Of a DNA stretch of 64,000 bases, positions 1 through 12,002 are shown piece by piece. The stretch lies in the NCBI GenBank assembly GCA_026120185.1, contig JANUWF010001696.1:248001-312000 (forward strand), given 5' to 3'. The position numbers were made by a program, and so were the translations under genes. Position 1 is the first letter of the stretch. Every line of letters starts with the position of its first letter. Below the pieces are notes generated by a model that was given only the letters and a program-made list of their open reading frames with translations, was not told the origin of the DNA and searched no databases. The DNA is from Voacanga thouarsii. Its lineage: Eukaryota; Streptophyta; Magnoliopsida; Gentianales; Apocynaceae.

Positions 1-2
1 TG

Positions 3-721
3 GACTTTGGAGATAGGTGGATTGAGTCGTTACCGTATGCGGAGTTAGCATATAACAACAGCTATCAGGTGTCGATCGGAATGGTGATGTATGAAGCATT
101 GTATGGGCGAAAATGCCAAGTATCGATATACTGGGGATGGACAGAAGAAGGGAACATTAAAAAGACTGGTGAAGTATGCATTTAGGAGATGACAGACAAG
201 ATTAAGTTAATTCGGGAAAGGCTAAGGGCAGCGCAAAGCAGACAAAAAAGTTATGCAGACACTAGGAGGAGGGAGTCGGAGTTCCAAGTAGGTGACTGTG
301 CATTCTTGAAGCTGACTCCTAGTAGAGGAATCTTGAAACATCTGAGGGGAGGGAAGTTGAGTCCTAGTTATTTGGGACCATTCCCGATATTGGAGAAAAT
401 TGGACCGGTTGCCTACCGATTGGATCTACCTGATGGTCTAACCGGGATGCATGACGTATTCCCTGTCTCCTAGTTGAAAAGGTACAATCCCGATCCGAGT
501 CATGTACTTAATGAGGAACCGTTGGAGTTGCCACCCAATCTGAGTTATGTGGAGAGACCCGTAAAGATCTTGGAGCGGAGTATATTAAGACGCTCCGAAA
601 CAAGCAGATAGCCATGGTGAAGATACTTTGGGATCATCATAGAGCACATGATGCAACGTGGGAAACGGAGGAATGGTTAAGACGGAAGTATCCGAGTATG
701 CTCGAAGGGTATGAAATCTGA
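3..721 (+). pseudogene. Tekay-type gypsy pol, 3' end: integrase C-terminus and chromodomain
   Basis: This is the tail of a Ty3/gypsy polyprotein that enters from the left edge. The frame starting at base 3 gives the end of the integrase core (AELAYNNSYQ, YEALYGRKCQ), then the GPY/F module (YLGPFPILEKIGPVAYRLDL), then a chromodomain with IAMVKILWDHH and DATWETEEWLRRKYP, ending at TGA 719-721. In-frame stops at 183-185 and 472-474 and a frame slip near 584-590, just before KTLRNKQ, show it is dead. Its closest match in the window is the pol at 18767-22189, which has the same order and wording. In chromoviruses the chromodomain binds modified histones and guides insertion; that role is family knowledge. 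Polypurine tract and LTR follow directly. Confidence 0.93.
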
Positions 722-740
722 ATTTTGGGACGAAATTCTC

Positions 741-755
741 TTAAGGGGGAGGGGG
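741..755 (+). other. Polypurine tract of the first Tekay element
   Basis: TTAAGGGGGAGGGGG lies directly before the LTR start TGTAATAC. It would prime plus-strand DNA synthesis. The same spacing, PPT then TG, is seen at 22222-22236 and, reversed, at 30987-31001. Confidence 0.85.
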
Positions 756-3700
756 TGTAATACACCGCCCAAAACCACCTTTGACTATGGGAAAAAGTCA
801 TGCATTGCATAGCATCTTGCATTTTATGTGGTAGCTAGAATAATTTTATTTGCGTGGATGCATGTAAATTTTTCCGTTGCTCTTGCATTTGAATTAATTG
901 ATGTGAAATAGTTGTGTTGTTAAAGATTTGGATAAGGGAGGTTTGGTCGAAGATTTGGAAGGATGAGTATTAGGGTGGTAAGAACTTCTTGTAGAAAAAT
1001 TAGTATTGGAGTTGTTTTGGAATAGCGGGGAGGTTGCTGATTACCTTTGGTGACCCGAGTTCGAATCCTACCTTTTGTGAAGTTAGTTTCTCCACTTGAA
1101 ATTCTTTTCCTTAAACCATTTCTTGTCTTAGCCGAAAAAGAATCTAGCTATCCTAGAGAAATTTTAGTATTTTTACTCCAAGGAAATAAGTCTCTATATT
1201 TATTTCCTAAATTCAAGGACTTTGATGTGAATAAAGTTCACCTTTAATTTTCAGCTTGCGTTCCTTAGGATTTTCGAAAAAAACCCTAGCTAGTAATTAA
1301 AATATTAGCTTGATTTTAGCTAGATAGATGTTGCCATGGATAGGTGGAATTAATGAGTCCTTTTCCTAGTAGGAAATCTTGTTGATTTTAATCCTAGAAA
1401 GTTAGCTAAAAATCTGGAAAAAATTCCAACAAGTGCCGCCACTTCTTGAAGGACTTTTAGCTCAATCCAAACTCTTCTAGGACTAGAGGAAATCCTATCC
1501 AAATCCTTGATAAAATCAGATTTTATTTCAATCCAAATTCAACTAGGATTTTCTTCCTTTTCCTAGCTGAATTTCGGCAGCTTTGTATCAACATAAGCTG
1601 TCCGAAATTCCAGCCCTTCTTAGCTACAATCCAACTCTGTAAATCCTAGCTCAACACACCTAAATATTCCTCATCAATTCAGGGTACCTTAGCTGCACAA
1701 AACCAGAATTTTATTCACACAAAATCACTGAAATTCGTTCAGCTTGTACACAGAAAATTCGGTCAGCTTTGTGCAGGAATTTCGGCCAGCCTTGAACTCC
1801 TACTCCAACCGAAATTCTGCACACATAACCCACTGAAAAACCCCAGCTGATCAAGCTATTTTCAGCACCCAAAACCCTCAATTTTCCTCTGGAAATTTCG
1901 GTAGAATTACAGCAGCCAAAACAGTCCAAAACTTGTTACTCTTGCACAGAATTTTCGCACCCCTTGCACAGGATTTTTCAGTCATCAACATCCACACAAA
2001 CTCTTCCTTGTTTGGCCCAAAATTCTGAACACATTCAGCCTTCTTTTGAGCAGTATTTCGGCCAGCATAGAGGAGCAAATTGCAGAATATTTTCCCCCAC
2101 TACACCCTCCCAAATTCGGCTAGCATCAAAGGGCACAACAAGCTGAAATTTCGCCCTTGCTGTCCAAGAAACCTAAAGCCATTAGGAGTCTTTCTAAACA
2201 TCACCATCTAACCCTAAGCCAATCTTCTCCAACTTTAAATCCTAGCAACCGTCTACCCTCTCCATTCTACACGAAAATTCCAGCAAATTCTCTCTGCAAA
2301 TTTTCGAAAACTCAAGAGCTATTCCAAGCAAAAATCGAACACACCTTAAGGTAAGCAAAAATCCTCTCAACCTCTTGATGCCGTTTTCTCTAATGATTCT
2401 TTTCTCTTTCTTCTACCCTTAAATCACGCCCTATAGAGGCTGATTTCCTCTTCTTCCTTAATTTTCGGTCAAGAGGAGCAAAGGAGGTAGCTTCTCTCTT
2501 CTTCTCAAGCGAACTCGGGACGATCACCATAGGAGCATCGAGACCTCATTACCCGGTAGTTGCAAGGTAAGGGAATACCCTCCCTTGATGCCGAAAGTAA
2601 AGTTTAATGGTGTTTATTAGCGAGATAAACATGTGGTCGTAGTATATGATCTTTGGGGATTGAATAGTTTATTGGGAATTAAATAGGGGATTGCGAATTG
2701 TTGTGAAAATAAATGGGATTAGAGCATGTTTGAATTAATTGAGACCCTGATCATGATATTATATGATTTAGATCAGGTGGATAATTGAGGAAAGCCATCT
2801 GTGAATTTATCACGTTTATCTGAGGCATATCAAGTAAGTCCTTGCATAAACTCTTTTATTAAATGTTGTGATTGTAAGTCCTTTTATAAACTGTTTTGTT
2901 AAAGGTTGTGATGGCAAGTCCATGTTGTGAAGCTTTGTAAAGCTATTGTTAAGCTATGTTTGCTTGGGTTGTAAACGTGGATATTTATTCTTTAAACGGT
3001 TTTGTCAAACTAACGATTTTATCAAGAAAAATATTCTTTTCCTTAAATTTTGAGAAATCTCTTTTAAAGAAAACCACGTTTTACAAAGCCAAGGTTTGGA
3101 AATATTTTGCATCAGGAATTAACAGATATGTTCGTTGAGTACTCAATAAGGGTAGGCTAACAGTACTAGTCTTGGAGAGCTTGAGTAAGTCTTCTGGCAA
3201 GAGGCCACCTCTAGAAGATGAACTCTGCTTGAAAAGGCGATAGTGTTGGTTGGTCAGGCCAGTCCGAGCTAGCATGCGTACCTGGTATGGTATCACTTAT
3301 ATTCCTAGCGTGGACACCCGGATGGTTTTGTTGGGTGTAGAGATGGAGGAGTATCTCACCCGGTGGGCTGTAGACTCACCTTGATCAAAACGCCCAACGT
3401 GTGGTAATCTGGTCCGGACAAGGTGCACAAAGTGTGGTGCCTTGGCCAATTTGTTCTCATGGAGCCCAACGTGTGGTGACATGACTTCTATCCGAGTGGA
3501 GGATTTATTTTGTACAAAGTGTGACAATGAGAAAAACCCACTCCTTGCGAAAAGAGATTGTTTATGACTTGCCAAATTATTTCTACAAATGTTTTACACT
3601 TTGCATACACGAACTATTTAAAAAACCATGTGCACACATAGGACTTACTGAGATTTATTCTCACACCGTTTTACATCATGTTTTCAGGAGATAGACTGTG

Positions 3701-3972
3701 CTGAGTCCGCGGGGCATGTAATAGTTGAAGCTTTTGCTATTTTCTCTATCCATTCTTGGAGACATTTGTTGCTTATGCTTCTAAACAATATTTTGGTTTA
3801 TTCCGTTTTGCTCCAAGTTGAGCCTGATGTAATAAGAGTACTTCTTTATCTATCTAAGTTGATCCTTTTGGAGATTGCCTTTATATTTTGTACCTCGTTC
3901 TAAAGACCCATTGTCCTATGGGACGAGGCGACATCCCCGCCCTTTTAGGGTACGTAGTCGTGGGGTGTTACA
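756..3972 (+). mobile_element. 3' LTR of a Tekay-type gypsy element (about 3.2 kb)
   Basis: The LTR runs from TGTAATACACC to GGGGTGTTACA and is preceded by a polypurine tract. Its last 70 bases (GGGGCGACATCCCCG, GTGGGGTGTTACA) match the ends of the other Tekay LTRs at 16798, 26073 and 45047 and, in reverse, 28029 and 55263. A box-B-like GTTCGAATC is at 1059-1067. Candidate splice donors are at 2351 (AAG/GTAAGC) and 2567, and a candidate acceptor TTTTCAG ends at 3687. A conserved GC-richer block with repeated ACGTGTGG/AAGTGTGG words spans about 3134-3550. The 5' partner is outside the window, so the target duplication cannot be tested; TTATA follows the LTR. It holds no coding sequence I can support. 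Confidence 0.88.
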
Positions 3973-4134
3973 TTATAGGTTGTTCAACTTCTTGTAGGCA
4001 ATTATGGAGAGCACTTCAAGGAGCATTAAATTGGAAGTTGCCAAGAATTTGCTCCATTGGAAGGCAATTCTTGAAATTGATTGGAATATTTTTTTTTTTT
4101 TTTTGGTGCCTTCTTTCCTAATCTTTCTTTTACA
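3973..4134 (+). other. Short spacer, probably leader of the Athila-like element
   Basis: This stretch has a poly-T run at 4090-4104 and no frame I can assign. It lies directly upstream of an Athila-like gag start, so it is most simply that element's leader, into which the Tekay element on the left inserted. Confidence 0.4.
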
Positions 4135-5579
4135 ATGAATGCCAATTTATCTCTTAAAGAACTTGCTTACCTAACCCTAAATAATCAACCCTTATGCATT
4201 ATTTTTTAGGTAGTTAATCATGCTTTTCAAATTGCAATCGACTTTAATTCAACTTTTACCATCTTTTCATGTGTTACCAGGGGAAGATCCACATAGGCAC
4301 TTGGAAGAATTTCATGTTCTATACTCTAATATGAAACCCGAAGGAATTCAACCAGAGTTGGTTAAATTGTGTGCATTCCCATTTATTTTGCACGGACATG
4401 TTATAGATTAGTTGTATGATTTGCCTATAGGTTCCATTACCAATTAGTCAAGCATGCAAAAAAAAAAATAATAATAATAATCCCACATCTGGAGCTGCAT
4501 CCATTAGAAATGAAATATGTGGAATTAGGCAGTTACTTAGGGAATCATTGCATGAATATTGCAAAAGATTTAAAAGACTTTGTGGTAGGTGCCCTCATAA
4601 TCAAATTAGTGATCAACTAATTGTGCAATATTTTTATGAAGGGTTGCATCCTCATGATAGGTCAATGATTGATGCGGCTAGTAGTGGTGACCTTATGTAT
4701 AAAACCCTACAAGCAGCTAAGGATTTAATTGCTAATGTGGAATCAAACATACAATGTTTTGGCAACATGAATGATCCCGTGAAGAAAATAGGTGAGGTAC
4801 GCACAATTTCTTTAGAAGAAAAGGTTGACAAACTCACAAATGTAGTAGGAAAGATTTTAGAAACAAACTCACAACTTATGACATGTTATTTTTGTCATTT
4901 TATTGATCATTCTAGTGATATTTGTCATAATTTTGATTTAATGAACATGCCAATGTCTTACGAATCAAGCCCCTAGGAGATTCAATGCATATTCTAGCAA
5001 TTTTAATGAGGGATTTTGAGATCACCAAAATTTTAGGTGGGGAAATTAAGGGGTTACAAAACCTATGGCTAGCAATTCTTCCACATATGCACCTCCTCTC
5101 TCAAATCCATCTCAAGGCATGTCTCTAGAAGATATGGTCAAGTCTCTTGCGTCTAGTTCTTTAAATTTTCAAAATAAGACCAAGCCTTGAATTTATAATT
5201 TAGAAGACCAACTAGGGAAATTAACCTTCGAGATAAGTTACATAAAGGCAAATGTTTTGAATGACCTTCTATCTCAATGCATTACCCATCAAAAGAATGC
5301 TAAAGCCATCACCCTTGAGAGTGGGAAATAGTTGAATGGACCTAGGATAATGTCTTGAGAGGAGGAACATGAATTAGAGGTAGCACAAGTACCCAAGCCA
5401 ACATATGAACCTAGTGTAGGGGAGCCTAGGTTGAGAAAATTGGCACCTAGCAAAATGCAACAACCATTCCCTAGTAGGTTCACTAAAAATGGCAAGGAGG
5501 ACATAGAAAAGAACCTTTTGAAAATTTTTAAGAAATATGAGATTCATCTTCCCTTACTTGATACAATTAGGTATGTTCC
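4135..5579 (+). pseudogene. Athila-like gypsy gag (broken)
   Basis: The reading starts at ATG 4135 with MNANLSLKELAYLTLNNQP, which matches the usual start of Athila-type gag (a methionine followed by LKELA...QPLCI). It continues through several frames: GEDPHRHLEEFHVLYSNMKP, then LHEYCKRFKRLCGRCPHNQI, then LIVQYFYEGLHPHDRSMIDA, which are the core gag signatures of this group. Near the end come KAITLESGK and IFKKYEIHLPLLDTIRYVP, which sit at the gag-protease linker of Athila. Stops at 4409-4411, 4974-4976 and later, plus frameshifts and an inserted (AAT)n run near 4465, make it non-functional. A copia LTR begins at 5580, inside the linker; the Athila pol does not appear in the window. Confidence 0.85.
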
Positions 5580-6628
5580 TGAAGGACCGCGGGAAAATAA
5601 AAACACAGCAGATGACAGCAAATGTAAAATATTTTCGAGCAAACGTCTAGGATTAATTAATTTTTGGGCTTTTAGTCTGAATAACTAGAGCCGAATTGGC
5701 ATTCATCATGAAAGACTGTGAGAAAAATAAATACGCAACGGAAGACAATAAATTAAAATTCTATCTGAGCGAAAGCCTAGGAATACTTACTTCTAGGGTG
5801 TTTTAGTTGAATAACCGGAGTCGAATTCAAGTTTGACGGCACTTCACAACTAAAAGGACTAGTTGTTCTATGAGTATACTAGCTAACCGTCGGCTCCATC
5901 GCATCAAAGACTTACCACGTTGCCAGCTCTTGACCTTACAGAGATTTCTCGTACCTCTATAGACCTCTACCGATGAAAGTAGAACTAGGATGAAGAATAT
6001 TGGATGAAAAAAAAGGAAGAGATAAAACGGTAAAGGAAAAACAAAGGGAAAATGACAAGAAAACAGTGGCTTGTTTTGTTGAAGGAAAAACAACAAATGC
6101 TATTTCGGTGATTTCGGTCAACCCCCACGTACAATACCAAAACCAAAACATATATATACATCTTTCCATTTTCCTTTTTCAACTGAACAACTAACCTTCC
6201 TAGTTTACTTTTTTTTTTCCTTATTTCTTTTTTCCTTTTGCATATGAAGGTTTTCTAAAAACTTGTAGTTGTGACCATCAAACCCTGATGGGCCACGAAA
6301 TCTGAATTGGTCGAAAACTAGTTAAATAGCTATCTTATTAATTAATTAATCAACTTAGGTCTAATATAAAATTACCAAGATTATTAATTAATAAACCAAT
6401 TAAATCAAATTATTTATTAATTAATTCACTTAGGCCCAATAGAAAATTATTTAAGATAATTAATTAATAAATCAATTAGTTATTATAATCCAATAAATAA
6501 TTAATTGAACTCCTAGAATAATTCTTCCAATAATAAATTCCCCCAACAAGCCTATATAGTAAATAAATTTACTAAGGTTATTTGACCTACTCTAAGGACC
6601 AAAAGACATATTATTCTAGGCTACTAAA
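5580..6628 (-). mobile_element. Copia 'L2' LTR, piece a, left part
   Basis: This starts TGAAGGACCGCGG at the break in the Athila gag and corresponds to the 3' end of a minus-strand copia LTR. An imperfect tandem duplication of about 130 bp is visible: 5585-5695 and 5715-5830 share the order AAAATAAA-acGCA-GAcGACA, then CTAGG, then a GAATAACnnGAG motif. The rest is AT-rich with TTAATTAATT runs. The piece continues after the L1 solo LTR, at 8342. No gene is present; the short frames in 5827-6194 are on both strands of the same AT-rich DNA and are not supported. Confidence 0.65.
6624..6628. repeat. Target-site duplication CTAAA (left)
   Basis: CTAAA here is repeated at 8342-8346, directly after the solo LTR. 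The five-base size is normal for LTR retrotransposon integration. Confidence 0.9.
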
Positions 6629-8341
6629 TGTTAGTGTTATGCCCTAGAGACAATCATTTGTACATTGTATATGACACATTTTATTTTAATAAAAGGCATT
6701 ATTTATTTTACAGTTTCTTTTGTTTACTTTAAGTAATATAACTGTTCGATAAAGTCCATAGTACAACACTGTGTTAAGGAAATCATGATAGAAATCATGA
6801 TATGAAATTCCTACTACACAGGATGGTGTTAGTACTTAATTAGTCCCTAGTCATAGTATTAGTGAGATAGGACATCGTTAATGTGTTAAGACTAGCATGT
6901 GTTAGACTTCCTGATTTGATCATGCAGTGGTTCTCATAACTGTGAGTATTGAGATATTCAGAGTTAACACATGGATGCTTGTTAATGGAACAAGTTCATT
7001 GGATGACCTAGCTTACTCCCACTATAGTGGATAACTATTTAGTGATAATCACATGGATAACTATTTAGTGCCAGTGATATAATTTCAATATAGCAAACAT
7101 GCAAGTATCCTTAGACTTGAGATCACTAAGGTACTTTGTTTGCTGAGCTTTATACTTTCATTCCAATCTCGAGGGCCACCTATGGGAGGGATATTGGGTA
7201 CATTGTGAGATAAACGAAAGTAGCTGAGAAGGTCGATAAAGGATTTACCACTCCTAATAGTAAGGGTGAATATCTCACGACCACTTGTAGGAATTACTAC
7301 TCGAGAAGTCCTTGGCCATGGCGATTATGTAGTGGATTCCTGGTACAAGTACTATTGTATTCGGGTCAGAATTAATTCTGGAGGGAATTGGCACTAATTC
7401 CGTACTCCAAACAGAATAAGATATTGTACAGTGAAATGAGTTAATTGCTCTGAAGTTTGTTATTGAAGGGTTCACGTCAAGTCACTTGACTTCCTGGACT
7501 CTTGGATAGTCATGATGTGTTGTTAGATACCGCTCATGATCTGGGAATATGGGTTTATTAATTGATGAATTAATAAATAAATCCTAATTAGAATTAATAG
7601 GATTAATTCTAATTAATTATGGATTATTAATCTCAAAGATGATTGGATAAATTCATGTTCGCTACCAATTGACTGGGAAACCTAATAGGTCACACACAAT
7701 AGAGGATTATATACTCAAAATGTTATTTGATAACATAGTGGGATTGATTGAGAAAAAGAGAAGTTGTAGTGGACAAATTATAATTAGTTATAATTTGTTG
7801 TCCAAATTGTAATTGTGAGAACTTGATGTTTCGAATTACAATTTGGTAATTCTAATAGGATTAGAATTCTCAATTTTAGCAGAAATTTTTATGTGATATA
7901 ATGGATACACACGAAACCCTAGCTGAATGTGATTGACATGCCACACAACTAAGACACACGATCTTCTATCTATCTCTCTCTCTCTCTCTCTCTCTCTTCT
8001 TTTGCTAAAAACGAGAATAGCCCTAGCCAACTTAATGTTTCTGCTAGCACAGAAAACTTCGTGCTTGAGTATTGCTCTTAATGGATTACTGTTAGAGATA
8101 ATCACACACTGTGATTATAGTGGTTAGACGTTCAACTCTCGTGTAGTTTGCACAGGAGGATTGCTGGATTGCGCCTTGACTTGAAAAAGAAACTTTTGTT
8201 CTTCGGATGATTAAACAAAGGTAAAAAGCTGTTACCTTTATTAACTTTATGTCTTGTTTTCCATACATAGGTGGGTCCTATGATGGTATCTCATTTATTT
8301 TCGGCTGTGCCGTATGGGATACGACCCTAAGATACCCAACA
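6629..8341 (+). mobile_element. Copia 'L1' solo LTR, copy A (1713 bp)
   Basis: The LTR runs TGTTAGTGTTATGCCC to GATACCCAACA and is flanked by CTAAA on both sides, with no internal region or partner. It is therefore a solo LTR left by LTR-LTR recombination. A (TC)n run is at about 7973-7998. The same family occurs at 14670, 38886, 45940, 46416 (reverse), 48252 and 54824. The interrupted target can be recognised: GGCTACTAAAATGACCAAAA is uninterrupted in two relatives at about 9470 and 51551. The small frames on either strand are not coding. Confidence 0.92.
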
Positions 8342-8583
8342 CTAAAATGACTCGAATAGCCTTGCTAAAAAATAGTTGTATTTTTTCATTTTAAAAAATT
8401 TTATTTATTACCACATGAAAATATTGACCCCGAGAATAATATTACAAATAAAGTGTCTTCGACCTACCAGTATAATGATGAAATGCCCCTCTATGTAACA
8501 CCTGTCATTGACATAGGAAAAATTCACTAATACCTTTCTCAATGACATATATTATCCTTTGATAGCTAGTCTAACAATCCATG
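8342..8583 (-). mobile_element. Copia 'L2' LTR, piece a, right part
   Basis: After the second CTAAA the sequence resumes with AAATGACTCGAATAGCC and runs through the L2 words 'aaatattgaccccgag' and 'ccctctatgtaacacc', which are found again at 9530-9640. It ends near 8583, where the sequence restarts at an earlier point of the same LTR (piece b). Confidence 0.65.
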
Positions 8584-8958
8584 ACTACCAGTATGTATCC
8601 GAAGGCATATGAAGCGGAAAAACACAGGGCACCCAGAGGAAGTGAACATAAAAAAACTGGAAAAATAGGGGATTCCAGGATGGGCCAGTGTCAGCTCTGG
8701 TTGCCCTATCCGGCGCCAATTGCGCCCTGTCCAAATCCTGAGGTTTTAAAATTTTTACCTCTACTTCTGGTTCTCAATGGTGGCTGGAACGGAACGTGCG
8801 CAACCGGGGTAGGTGTGCTGGTGGAAGCCTCTGGTGCGATTCCTGCAAACCTCCTACTCCACCTTTACATGTATGTGAACGCTGAACTCTCGGTCTTCCA
8901 GTATATGGCCTTCCTAACTACCGTTTGGTGAACAACTAACAGGCTAGGGAATTCTTCT

Positions 8959-8995
<37 letters not shown>

Positions 8996-10423
8996 TGGCA
9001 TTTCACATAGAAGAAGCCAGATCAGAGAGTGTATGTTTGTAACCATGACATTGTTTCCAATCCTTCTGTTTAACCTAAATAAAACCCTTAGTTAAATTGG
9101 ACTGGGCCGTTGGACTCTTAGTTTAACCTTTTAGGCTAATTAATTATTGTAATTAGAACCAAACTAATGGCCTAATTAATAATTAATTTTTCAGCCCAAA
9201 TAAACTAATCCAATTAATAAGCCTATATTAGTTTAGTCCTAGGTTAATCTTTAATTATTCAAATTGGGCCAAAGCCCTGAATAATTAATTAACCCAATAA
9301 ACTAATTTAATTAATTCTCTCTCTTCATGGACCTTTATTTTATTCTAGCCCAATAATTAAATCAGGCTACTTAAATAAAATAAATTCCATTTAATTTAAG
9401 ATCAATTCATTAGACTGTATTTAATTAGAACTCACGGTCTATACTGGGGACCAAAAGACACACTGCCTTGGCTACTAAAATGACCAAAATACCCTTACCA
9501 TATAAATAGTTGTATTTTGCATTTTAAATATTTCCTAATATCACCATAAGGAAATATTGATCCCAAGGACAGTGCTGCGTTAGCAAGGTCTCCGACCTAC
9601 TGGTGTAATGACTAAAAGACCCCTCTATACATCACCGTACATTCAAAGAGAAATAAGTGTACTAACACCTCTCTAAATGACATCTATCATCCTTAAGCCT
9701 CTAGTTAAATGATCCACGACTTCTTGGATTGTTTTTGTTTTCTAAGGGAGCTACCCTAAAGCAAACATCCAAGTCATTTTTCCGAGAGGCCTAGATATTT
9801 AGATCATTCAGGCAACCACAAGGGGCGATATAGTATAGAAACTATCTTGTACAAGTTTTTCTTAACTAACTAGCCACACATACCCAACATGCAAGTATAT
9901 TGGCTTTACGATAGAACCTCAACTATAGAATATCAAAGCATATGCTTCTAGCTTAGTCAGACCACCAACTCATACTCAAGTTGTAGAGTACTAGTCGACG
10001 CTATAGCGGTAGTAGTCTAGGTTTCAACTATATAGTACTTTTAGAAATCACTACTACAAGTCTTGTTCTACGTATTCAAAATATGCTTATGTCATGAAGT
10101 GAGTGGACTACTCACTGGCTAAAGGTAAGCCATTTCCTATTTAGAATTCACAACATGATAACCAAGACATGATGAGATTCCCATTCTCATCCATCGGTTA
10201 AGAACAAAAGTTTATGTGTTAAGTAACCTATGATCCATAACATACTGTGAAATACCTCCATTCACGTGGACTACTTTCCTAAACACAATGGGTCTTTTCA
10301 AAACGTAATTGTGCACAAATAAAATTGTAGATTCACAAATAATTTTTGAAAATAAATTCTTTTATTAAAAAAATCGATTTTTTTACATAAAAAACCTAGT
10401 CTAAAAGGGCATATGTCCCAACA
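8584..10423 (-). mobile_element. Copia 'L2' LTR, piece b
   Basis: This is a second copy of the L2 LTR in the same orientation. It ends at 10423 in GGCATATGTCCCAACA, which read on the minus strand is a clean LTR start (TGTTGGGACATATGCC). A (GA)n run is at about 8962-8990. The empty version of the copy A target, TTGGCTACTAAAATGACC, is at 9468-9486. The 116-codon frame at 8581-8931 lies wholly inside the LTR, has no recognisable motif and is not proposed as a gene. Confidence 0.7.
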
Positions 10424-11101
10424 GTATCCACTTATCATAGGGAGCTACCCAAAAGTGTACATACTCAGTCTTATTTCCCAAGGCCCTGGATTATTTAGAT
10501 TATCTCAAATAATGATAAGAAGGTGATTTCTTCCCGTAATGAAGCATAAAAACTCTATTCCATAAGCCTGTCTTAATTAATTAGAGTCGTACACCTAATG
10601 CACAAGTTTATTGGCCTTGCGATAAGACTTCACCCAACGTATATCAAAGTGTACAAGTCCAGTTTCACCAGACTACCAACTTATACTCAAGTCTTAGGCT
10701 ACATGTCCATGAAGTAGCTACAATAAACAAATTGTCATTTAATTTAGTACTTTTATAAAGATTATTATCGCATAGTCTAATTTTACGTATTCTGAATATG
10801 CTTACACTATTGGTGTTAGCGAACTACTCACTGGTTAAAGGTAAATCATTTCCCATTTAGAAACCTTAGTGCAATGATCTAAACTTTGATGAAGTGCCAA
10901 TCTCCATCAATCGATCAAGAATAATTTTTCACTTATGTGTTAGTATCCCATGTCCTACACCTTACTACAAAAGTATGACTTAATCACGTAAATTTCTTAC
11001 TAACATATTTAGACCTTAATGTGCAATCATTAATGAATAAAACATTTAGTAATTTCCAAAATAAAAAAATACATAAGCCATTTTGGGTATACATTCCAAC
11101 A
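10424..11101 (-). mobile_element. Copia 'L2' 3' LTR, truncated piece c next to the polypurine tract
   Basis: On the minus strand this begins TGTTGGAATGTATACCC directly after a polypurine tract, so it is the start of the 3' LTR of the copia element to its right. It is diverged but collinear with about 9730-10423 of piece b (shared 'gggagctaccc', 'tttagat', 'ttattggcc', 'agaccaccaactcatactcaag' order). Only about 680 bp remain before piece b begins, so the 3' LTR is truncated and joined head to tail to another LTR copy. Confidence 0.75.
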
Positions 11102-11115
11102 ATCTTCCACTTGCA
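11102..11115 (-). other. Polypurine tract of the L2 copia element
   Basis: ATCTTCCACTTGC on the top strand is the purine-rich GCAAGTGGAAGAT on the minus strand, directly upstream of TGTTGG. This is the standard copia arrangement and fixes the element's orientation. Confidence 0.75.
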
Positions 11116-12002
11116 CTAAATGAACTACGACAGTCCGTATGTGCCTACCCCTATGACATCTAAGTGTCTTCGAAACACTTTCTCCTTTAAAAGCTTGGTA
11201 AATGGGTTCACTAGATTATTTGTAGAGGAAATCTAGTCGACTACAATATCCCATTTTTAAATGAACTCCTGGACTAAGTGATATTTTCTCTCAATATGCT
11301 TGCCCTTCTGGTGGTTTCTTAGCTCCTCACATTACAACACTGCTCTAGAGTTGTTACAGTATAAAGTTATGGGCCTATCTATTTGTACCACAACTCCAAG
11401 TTCTGTGAGAAACTTTTAGAGCTAAGCTACTTCTTTAGAAGCTTCTGAAGCTGCCACATACTTAACCTTTATAGTGAAATCAACAATATAAGATTGCTTG
11501 ACACTCTTCCATGAAATAGACCTCCAGGCAAAGTGAAAAAATATCCACTAGTGGATTTTTTTTCATCTTTATCTGCTTAGATGTCTGCGTCTGTGTAACC
11601 GGTAGGAACATAGTCATCGGCCCTATAAGTAATGATATAATTCCTTGTTCCCTTTATATACTTAGAATATGCTTTATAGCCTACTAATATTATTCCTCTG
11701 TGTTTGGCTGATACCTGCTAACCATGCCTATCGCAAAGTAGATAACTGGCCATATACAAAACATGCCATACATAAGACTTCCAATTACTGAGGTATAGGA
11801 AATGCTACTCAACTTTTCCTTTTTTTTCTATGACTTAGGACACTACTCAGAAGATAAGGTCTTTCCTTGTCTAAAGTGTATAGTTTCCCCATCACACTAA
11901 TCTATGCTAAACTTGGCCAATATCTTGTTAATGTAAGTAGATTGGGATAAGCCTAACATTCTTTACTTCATATTTCTAAGAAGCTTTATTCCTAAAACAT
12001 AG
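11116..12002 (-). pseudogene. Copia RNase H region (degenerate)
   Basis: This lies where copia places RNase H, between the RT and the polypurine tract. The minus strand gives broken pieces of the usual text near the RT/RNase H linker: around 11920-11960 the codons read LGLSQSTYINKILAKF in frame with gaps. No long open frame survives. Part of it is repeated at 62355-62468 in a second remnant of the same family. Confidence 0.6.

Noticed and set aside
8581..8931. 116-codon plus-strand frame
   Set aside because: Lies in the copia L2 LTR, has no recognisable motif and is broken in the other L2 pieces.
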